Source: JBEKZQ01 sp049509675
GTDB taxonomy: Bacteria > Planctomycetota > Planctomycetia > Pirellulales > Thermoguttaceae
Assembly (NCBI GenBank): GCA_049509675.1
Contig: JBEKZQ010000288.1
Coordinates: forward strand, 1-13,937
Direction of reading: 5' to 3'
Length of the DNA: 13,937 nucleotides
In this document: in pieces, positions 7,071-12,736 of the stretch
Layout: each line of letters starts with the position of its first letter
How positions within the stretch are numbered: the first letter of the stretch is position 1
Notes under the pieces: generated by a model
What the model saw: the letters and a program-made list of their open reading frames with translations, nothing else
The model's database searches: none
Told to the model about the DNA's origin: nothing
Program-made: the position numbers and the translations under genes

Positions 7071-8321
7071 ATGTTCGCTCTTTTCGTCTTGGGAGGCTTG
7101 CTGTTGGGGGCCGAGCCGCCCCGCTTCGAGAAACACATGATCGATGCGTTCCCCGCCGGCTACCAGGTGGCCGTGGCGGACCTCAACGGGGACGGCCGGC
7201 CGGACGTGATCGCGTTGTCGACCGACGCGGATCGCGTGGACTGGTACGAGAACCCGAGTTGGCGGCGGCATCCCCTGGCCCACACCGCCAAGAACATCGA
7301 CCTGGCCGTGCGGGACCTCGACGGCAGCGGCCGGCCGATGATCGCGCTGGCCAGCGGCTTCTACTTCAACCAATCCGGTCGGGGCGGGCAGATCGAGCTT
7401 CTGCGGCAGCCGGAGAAGCCCGGCGACCTCTGGCCGCGGCGCCTCATCGCCACCGACCCCGTGGTGCATCGCCTGCGCTGGGCGGACGTGGAGGGCAATG
7501 GCCGGCCGGTGCTGATCCACGCCCCGATCTTCGGCCCCGGCTCCAACGGCCCCCAGGACCCGAAGCCGGCCCATCTCTGGGCGTTTCGACCGCGGCGGCG
7601 GCCGGCGGAGGAGCCCTGGCAGGTCTGGAAGATCGACGAGACGCTCACCGTGCTGCACGGGATCCGGGTGGTCGATCTGGATTGTTGCGGTCGCGACGCA
7701 ATCCTGACGGCCAGCTTCGAGGGCATCCATCGCTTCGACTACAAGGGGCAGGGCCGCCAGACGCGGTGGCGGAAGGTGCAACTGGCCGCCGGCGCGCCGC
7801 CGGTCAACGACCAGCCCGGCGCCGCCCGCGGCACGAGCGAAGTGGCGGTCCTCCGCCTGGCCAAGGGCCGGCTGATGCTGGCGGCGATCGAGCCGTGGCA
7901 CGGCCACCAGGTCGTCGTCTACTCGCCGCCGCAAGGCGCCGGGCTGTGGCAGCGGCAGGTGATTGACGATACGCTCCAGGAGGGTCACGCCCTGGTCACG
8001 GCCGACTTCGACGGCGACGGCCAGGACGAGATCGTGGCCGGCTGGCGGGCCGGCGGGGGCGGGCTGCGGCTCTACAAGGCCACCGACGCCACGGGCCGGG
8101 AGTTCAAGAGCTACGATCTGGATCCCGGCATGCCGGCGGAGGGCGCCGTGGCCGCTGACATCAACGGCGACGGCAAGCCGGACCTGGTGGTCATCGGGGG
8201 CCGACCCAGAAGACGGGTGCCGCGCGCGACCACAGGCCGCCGCTACAATCGCGTTAGCCGTAACGGCAAACTCCCGATTGTGCATCTCCCGGCTCTCCAG
8301 TATCTTGAGGGGGATGCATAA
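7071..8321 (+). CDS. Secreted FG-GAP/VCBS-repeat protein (beta-propeller)
   Basis: From ATG 7071 the product is 416 residues, starting with a short signal peptide (MFALFVLGGLLLGA-EPP). It contains repeated calcium-loop motifs of FG-GAP/VCBS type: VADLNGDGRPDVIAL, VRDLDGSGRPMIAL, WADVEGNGRPVLI, TADFDGDGQDEIVAG and AADINGDGKPDLVVIGG, spaced as the blades of a seven-bladed propeller. The gene begins 47 bases after the Ig-like gene and probably belongs to the sigma-kinase operon. Roles for this family include protein binding at the cell surface; no catalytic motif is seen. After VVIGG the last 39 residues are Arg-rich and unlike a propeller blade, so the end may be frameshifted or replaced by non-coding DNA. 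Confidence 0.85.
   Translation: MFALFVLGGLLLGAEPPRFEKHMIDAFPAGYQVAVADLNGDGRPDVIALSTDADRVDWYENPSWRRHPLAHTAKNIDLAVRDLDGSGRPMIALASGFYFNQSGRGGQIELLRQPEKPGDLWPRRLIATDPVVHRLRWADVEGNGRPVLIHAPIFGPGSNGPQDPKPAHLWAFRPRRRPAEEPWQVWKIDETLTVLHGIRVVDLDCCGRDAILTASFEGIHRFDYKGQGRQTRWRKVQLAAGAPPVNDQPGAARGTSEVAVLRLAKGRLMLAAIEPWHGHQVVVYSPPQGAGLWQRQVIDDTLQEGHALVTADFDGDGQDEIVAGWRAGGGGLRLYKATDATGREFKSYDLDPGMPAEGAVAADINGDGKPDLVVIGGRPRRRVPRATTGRRYNRVSRNGKLPIVHLPALQYLEGDA
8244..8249 (+). promoter_or_regulatory. Candidate -10 box upstream of the CheR-like gene
   Basis: TACAAT fits a housekeeping -10 hexamer and lies about 80 bases before the CheR start, within the atypical 3' end of the VCBS gene. No convincing -35 box is seen 17 bases upstream, so this is weak. 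Confidence 0.25.
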
Positions 8322-8328
8322 TGCGGCC

Positions 8329-9384
8329 ATGAACAACAGCGCCAAGCGCAATCTAAGCCATATAAGCTTCGCGGGCAAGACGCCGACCCGGCGGCAGCCT
8401 TCTTCTGCGCGCGGCGCGTGCGGCGCCGTTTGCGCAGCCGCGCCGCCGGCGGCGGAAGAACGACTGGACGAGTTCATCGCTTGGGTCTTGGGCCGTGCCG
8501 GACTGGATGCCACGGCCTACCGCACGCAGTCGCTCCATCGTCGCCTGCCGGCTTGCTTGAGGACTTTGAATGTCCCCGAGCCCCGTGCGGCCGGCGAATT
8601 GGTGGAGCGAAAGCCGCACCTGGTTGCAACAGTCATCAGCTCGCTGTTGATCGGCGCGACGGAGTTCTTCCGCGAGCCTGGCGTGTTCGACTGTCTCGGC
8701 ACGCAGGTCCTGCCCGCTTTGGCCAACTGCAACCGCCGGCTGCGAATCTGGAGCGCCGCATGTTCCAGCGGCGCCGAATTGTACAGCATGGCCATCCTCT
8801 TGCGCGAAGCGGGCCTGCTGGAAACAAGCTACCTGCTGGGTACCGATTGCCGCGGCGACGCAATCGATCGCGCCAAGCTGGGCTTCTACGACGCCACCAT
8901 GCTGAAGCTGGTCCCAGCCGCGACGCGGGACAAGTATTTCGAGCCGGTCGGGCCACATTGGCGGCCGGTCGAGGCCCTCCGCCGGCAGGTCCACTGGAAG
9001 GCCGCCGACCTGCTGGCCGGCGTGGAGGATGGGCCGTGGGACATCATCTTCTGGCGCAACGCGGCCATCTACCTCAAGCCTTGTCGTGCGGAAACGATTT
9101 GGCGCCAGTTGGCGTCGGTTCTGGCCCCGGGGGGCGTGCTGATTGCCGGCAAGGCCGAGCGGCCGCCCGCTGACGCCGGGCTGACGCACGCCGCGCGGTG
9201 CGTCTATCGCGTTCTTACCCCGGCAGGAACGACGTTCACGCGCCCTGTAGGACGGATTGCCAATCCGTCTTACAATAACCCAGCCCCAAATGATGATCTA
9301 TCGCGCCGCGAAAATGGGGCTGTCCCCTTACGGCCCCTGCCGCGGTCGATCGGCAGAGAATTGGCTCTGGAGCACCGCGTATGA
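8329..9384 (+). CDS. CheR-like methyltransferase
   Basis: 351 residues from ATG 8329 (an upstream in-frame ATG at 8314 abuts a GAGGGGG stretch). After a low-complexity, Ala-rich N-terminus, the CheR alpha domain covers about 45-105. TEFFREP (111-117, Arg115), the SAM-site RIWSAACSSGAELYS (139-153), LLGTDCRGDAID (Asp173) and WDIIFWRNAAIYL (Asn244) follow in the usual order. The normal GEEPYS is GAELYS, so one conserved Glu is Ala and activity may be altered. CheR enzymes methylate Glu residues of chemoreceptors, but no receptor is encoded here; the adjacent histidine kinase may be the partner. The conserved domain ends near residue 300; residues about 307-333 are largely translated palindromic repeats. 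The stop overlaps the next start in an ATGA. Confidence 0.88.
   Translation: MNNSAKRNLSHISFAGKTPTRRQPSSARGACGAVCAAAPPAAEERLDEFIAWVLGRAGLDATAYRTQSLHRRLPACLRTLNVPEPRAAGELVERKPHLVATVISSLLIGATEFFREPGVFDCLGTQVLPALANCNRRLRIWSAACSSGAELYSMAILLREAGLLETSYLLGTDCRGDAIDRAKLGFYDATMLKLVPAATRDKYFEPVGPHWRPVEALRRQVHWKAADLLAGVEDGPWDIIFWRNAAIYLKPCRAETIWRQLASVLAPGGVLIAGKAERPPADAGLTHAARCVYRVLTPAGTTFTRPVGRIANPSYNNPAPNDDLSRRENGAVPLRPLPRSIGRELALEHRV
9246..9274. repeat. Palindrome family C (GACGGATTG-C-CAATCCGTC)
   Basis: A 29-base near-perfect palindrome with 14-base arms, one G-T wobble and a single central C. Its translation, VGRIANPSY, appears in the CheR-like tail. Palindromes of this kind are a known interspersed type in planctomycete genomes (from memory). 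Confidence 0.85.
9309..9330. repeat. Half-site of palindrome family B in the CheR-like tail
   Basis: The reverse complement reads TAAGGGGACAGCCCCATTTT, matching the family B arm at 4211-4230 with one difference in the core. It is translated as RRENGAVPL in the CheR-like tail. Confidence 0.75.
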
Positions 9385-12311
9385 GCATGGGAGCAAAGAC
9401 CGGCGCCGCGTTTCGCCGAAAGTGGGCCGGGATCGCCATTCGCTACGCTTTCGCGGTAGTCGTGATTGCCGTGGCCGTGCTGCTGCGCTGGCGGTTGGTC
9501 GATGCCTTCGGCCCACTGCCCACCTTCGTCACTTTTTATCCCGCCGTGCTGTTGGTGGCGAGCCTGGCAGGCGGCGGGCCGGGCATCCTGGCCACCGTGC
9601 TCGCGGCGCTGGCGGCGGATTATTGGTTCCTGGCACCGTATGGGTCGCTCCGCATCGACGCTCCGAATGACGTCCTGGCCCTGGGGATCTTCACCGGCAC
9701 CAATCTGTTCCTGTGCGTTCTGGCGGAACGCCTCCGCCGGGCCCGGTGGGCCGAGGCGGTGAGTTTTGCGCAGGAGCAGCAGTTGGAGGAATTGACGCGG
9801 CTGAACGAGGAACTCTCGCAGCAGTCGGAGGAGCTGTCGCAGCAGTCGGAGGAGCTGGCCCAGCAGAACGAGGAACTGCAAACGCAGTCCGAGGAGATTC
9901 AAACGCTCAATGCGGAATTGCAACACCGCGAGGACATGCTGCAGAAGCTGCTGGATGCGGCCCGGCTGGGCGCGGCCGAGCGGGCGGTGGTGCAGGACGT
10001 CTGCGCGGCAGCCAAGGAGATGTTCGGCCCGGCGGCCTCCGCCGTCATGGTGTTCGAGCCGCAAGGCAGCCGGCTGATGGTCCGCGGGCAGGCGGGGCTG
10101 GGGCCGGAGGGGGCGACCGTCGAATCGTTGCCCGCGGCGTGTACTTTCGTCGAGCTGGTCGTCGCCGAGAACAAGACAGCCGCGTTGGCCGACGCCTCAC
10201 TCCGCCCGGACCTCTCGCTGGTACATCCCCCGGGCGAGCAACCGTTCCAGGCCGTTCTGGCCGCCCCGATGCGTACCGAGGGACGGCCCTTCGGCTCGGT
10301 GGCCATCTACAGTCGCCAGAAGCAGCAGTGGACGGCCGAGCAGTTCCGCCTGGCCGAGTGGCTGGCCGCCCAGTGCGCCCATATCCTGGAAACCCTGCGG
10401 CTGCAAGCGGAACTGCGCGAAAGCGAGGAGAAGTACCGCGACCTGGTGCAGAACGCCAACAGCATCATCATCCGCTGGAACATGGACGGCAATTTCACGT
10501 TCTTCAACGAGTTTGCCGAGAAGTTCTTCGGCTTTTCCCAGAGCGAGGTCATCGGCAAGAACGTCATGGGCACCATCGTGCCGCCTACCGACACCTCCGG
10601 CCGCGACCTGGCCGCCATGATCGAGGACATCAAGCGGCATCCTGATCGCTACGGGACGAACGTCAACGAGAACGTGCGCAAAAGCGGCGAGCGCGTCTGG
10701 ATCTCCTGGTCGAACCGAGCGATTCACGACGAGCGCGGGAACATGATCGGGGTGCTCGCCGTGGGCAACGACGTCACCGCGAAGAAGCAGAGCGAAGAAG
10801 AACTGGCGCGGCTGGCGGCGATCGTCGAGTCCTCCGAGGATGCCATCCTCTCCAAGGACCTCAACGGCGTCATCCAGACCTGGAACGCCGGGGCCGATCG
10901 CCTCTTCGGCTACCGGGCGGAGGAGGTCGTCGGCCAACCGATCACGCTGCTGCTGCCGCCGGAGCGGATTCAGGAAGAAGAGCAAATCCTGGAGCGCGTG
11001 CTGAGCGGCCAGCACGTGGAACATCTGGAGACGGTGCGTCTCGCCAAGGATGGAAGACGGATCGACGTGTCAGTGACCGTCTCCCCGGTAAAGTGCCAGG
11101 ACGGCAAGATCATCGGGGCCTCGAAGATCATCCGCGACATTACCGAAGGCAAGCGGGCCGAGGAAGCGCTGGCCCGAGAACAGGCCAATCTTCGCGCGGT
11201 TTTCGACGTGGTGAACGTCGGCATGTTGGTGATCGGAGAGGACGGCGCCGTCAAGCAAGTCAATGACACGCTTTCTCGATGGGTAAGAAAGGACGTGCTG
11301 GCGTGGGAGGGGGGGCAACCGGGCGACTTCGTGGGTTGTGTCCATGCGTTGGCCGAGCCCGCCGGGTGTGGGCATGGCCCCCAGTGCGCTTCGTGCCCCA
11401 TTCGCAACACGTTCGCATCGGTGTTACGAACCGGGCAGCCCATCCATGACGTGGAGGCGCAGGCAATCCTCTCGGTCGATGGAAACGAGGTGCTCCTGTG
11501 GCTGGAAGTCAGTGCCGATCCTCTCATCCTCGATGGCCGGCGGCACGTGATCCTCGCCATGAACAACATCACCGAACGCAAGCGGGCCGAGCAGGCCCTG
11601 CGTCAGACCGCCGAGGACCTGGCCCGCTCCAACAAGGACCTGGAGCAGTTCGCTTACGTGGCCTCGCACGACCTGAAGGAGCCGCTGCGGATGGTCACCG
11701 GGTTCATGAGCCTGCTCCAGGAGCGCTGCCAGGGGAAGCTGGACGCCAAGGCCGACGAGTACGTCTCCTTCGCCTCGGACGCGGCCGCGCGGATGCACCG
11801 ACTGATCGACGACCTGCTGGCCTACTCCCGTGCGGGCCGAGGCGCGATGACCGAGCGTACGGACATCGGTGCGGTCTTGGACAGGGTGTTGAGCAGCCTG
11901 ACGACCAGCATCGAGGAGTGCGGTGCGGCGATTACGCACGATCCCTTGCCGATGATCGCCTCCAACCCGGTGGAACTGACGCAAGTCTTCCAGAACCTGA
12001 TCGCCAACGCCGTCAAGTTCCGCGAGGAGCGGACGCCTGAAATCCACGTCGGCGCCCGGCGGCAGCCGGGCCAATGGCTATTCACCGTCCGCGACAATGG
12101 GATCGGCATCGATCGGCAGTTTGCCGACCGAATCTTCATGATCTTCCAGCGCTTGCACACGCGCGAGCAGTACCCCGGCACGGGAATCGGCCTGGCCGTC
12201 TGCAAGAAGATCGTGGAACGTCACGGGGGCCGCATCTGGATGGAGTCCGAGCCAGGAAAGGGCTCGACATTTTGCTTTACCATTCCTGACCAAGGGAAAG
12301 AACAAGGATGA
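9381..12311 (+). CDS. Sensor histidine kinase: DUF4118, coiled coil, GAF, three PAS, HisKA, HATPase
   Basis: 976 residues. A KdpD-type DUF4118 membrane region (about 18-118) anchors the protein. A coiled coil (130-190) leads to a GAF domain (187-340), then PAS1 (345-470), PAS2 (472-595) and PAS3 (598-735). The HisKA box ASHDLKEPLR carries phospho-accepting His763, and the HATPase domain has N-box NLIANAVKF (872-880), DNGIGI (905-910) and PGTGIGLAV. The ASHDLKEPL form resembles phytochrome-type kinases, which pair with Rcp1-like regulators such as the one encoded next. PAS3 carries C653, C663, C669 and C672, a possible metal or Fe-S site. The start overlaps the CheR stop (ATGA) with GGAG eight bases before it; the stop overlaps the next start the same way. 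It probably autophosphorylates and feeds the adjacent regulator. Confidence 0.95.
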   Translation: MSMGAKTGAAFRRKWAGIAIRYAFAVVVIAVAVLLRWRLVDAFGPLPTFVTFYPAVLLVASLAGGGPGILATVLAALAADYWFLAPYGSLRIDAPNDVLALGIFTGTNLFLCVLAERLRRARWAEAVSFAQEQQLEELTRLNEELSQQSEELSQQSEELAQQNEELQTQSEEIQTLNAELQHREDMLQKLLDAARLGAAERAVVQDVCAAAKEMFGPAASAVMVFEPQGSRLMVRGQAGLGPEGATVESLPAACTFVELVVAENKTAALADASLRPDLSLVHPPGEQPFQAVLAAPMRTEGRPFGSVAIYSRQKQQWTAEQFRLAEWLAAQCAHILETLRLQAELRESEEKYRDLVQNANSIIIRWNMDGNFTFFNEFAEKFFGFSQSEVIGKNVMGTIVPPTDTSGRDLAAMIEDIKRHPDRYGTNVNENVRKSGERVWISWSNRAIHDERGNMIGVLAVGNDVTAKKQSEEELARLAAIVESSEDAILSKDLNGVIQTWNAGADRLFGYRAEEVVGQPITLLLPPERIQEEEQILERVLSGQHVEHLETVRLAKDGRRIDVSVTVSPVKCQDGKIIGASKIIRDITEGKRAEEALAREQANLRAVFDVVNVGMLVIGEDGAVKQVNDTLSRWVRKDVLAWEGGQPGDFVGCVHALAEPAGCGHGPQCASCPIRNTFASVLRTGQPIHDVEAQAILSVDGNEVLLWLEVSADPLILDGRRHVILAMNNITERKRAEQALRQTAEDLARSNKDLEQFAYVASHDLKEPLRMVTGFMSLLQERCQGKLDAKADEYVSFASDAAARMHRLIDDLLAYSRAGRGAMTERTDIGAVLDRVLSSLTTSIEECGAAITHDPLPMIASNPVELTQVFQNLIANAVKFREERTPEIHVGARRQPGQWLFTVRDNGIGIDRQFADRIFMIFQRLHTREQYPGTGIGLAVCKKIVERHGGRIWMESEPGKGSTFCFTIPDQGKEQG
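9807..9911 (+). repeat. Tandem 21-base coding repeat (heptad coiled coil)
   Basis: Five tandem 21-base units encode heptads of the pattern EELSQQS/EELAQQN/EELQTQS/EEIQTLN (residues 143-177). Units one to three are nearly identical in DNA. This signal-transmitting coiled coil links the membrane domain to GAF and resembles the NEELQ coils of CheB-CheR-PAS fusion proteins. Copy number could change by slippage. Confidence 0.85.
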
Positions 12312-12736
12312 AAACGGTTGAAGTGTTGATGATCGAGGACAACCGAGGCGACGTGGTGCTGGTACAGGCGGCCATCGAGAAGGCCGGGTTTCCTTACCAC
12401 GTCAGCGTCGTGGGCGACGGCGTGGAGGCCATGGAGTTCCTGCACCGCCGCGGCAAGTATGCCGAGTCGCTGCGGCCGGAACTGATCATGCTGGACCTGA
12501 AGCTCCCGCGCAAGAATGGCTGCGAAGTGCTGGACGAGATCCGGCTCGATCCGGTCCTGGGGCAGATTCCCCTGGTGCTGCTGAGCAGTTCCATCTCGGA
12601 ACTGAGGCGTGCGCGATCCTACGGACTGCCGGCGGAATGTTACCTGGAAAAGGCCAGCACCTATCAGGGCTTCGTGGAATTGGTCCGGGCCATCGAAGTC
12701 TTCCGCTGCAAGGCCGTGGAGGAGAAGCAGGCATGA
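12308..12736 (+). CDS. Single-domain response regulator, Rcp1-like
   Basis: A 142-residue stand-alone receiver domain. Acidic pair E10-D11 (MIEDN), phospho-accepting Asp63 in LIMLDLKLPRKNG, the switch Ser in LVLLSSS, and the conserved Lys in CYLEKAS are all present. The EDNRGDVVLVQ start and the long insertion before Asp63 (FLHRRGKYAESLRPE) are typical of Rcp1-type regulators that serve phytochrome-like kinases. There is no output domain, so it probably acts by protein contact or passes phosphate within a relay. ATGA overlaps join it to the histidine kinase upstream and the hybrid kinase downstream. Confidence 0.95.
   Translation: MKTVEVLMIEDNRGDVVLVQAAIEKAGFPYHVSVVGDGVEAMEFLHRRGKYAESLRPELIMLDLKLPRKNGCEVLDEIRLDPVLGQIPLVLLSSSISELRRARSYGLPAECYLEKASTYQGFVELVRAIEVFRCKAVEEKQA
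12718..12724 (+). promoter_or_regulatory. Strong ribosome binding site of the REC-histidine kinase
   Basis: GGAGGAG lies eight bases before ATG 12733, inside the 3' end of the response regulator gene. It decides the start and supports independent initiation besides coupling by the ATGA overlap. Confidence 0.65.

Noticed and set aside
7963..8328. N-terminal extension of the CheR-like frame into the VCBS gene
   Set aside because: The extension reads through the VCBS gene in another frame and is Arg/Thr/Pro rich; ATG 8329 (or 8314) is a more reasonable start.
6990..8513. Minus-strand open frame opposite the VCBS gene
   Set aside because: No domain signal; the plus strand carries repeated DxNxDGxxD calcium loops and a signal peptide with a ribosome site.
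8353..9189. Minus-strand open frame opposite the CheR-like gene
   Set aside because: The plus strand has the ordered CheR motifs; the antisense product is unrecognisable.
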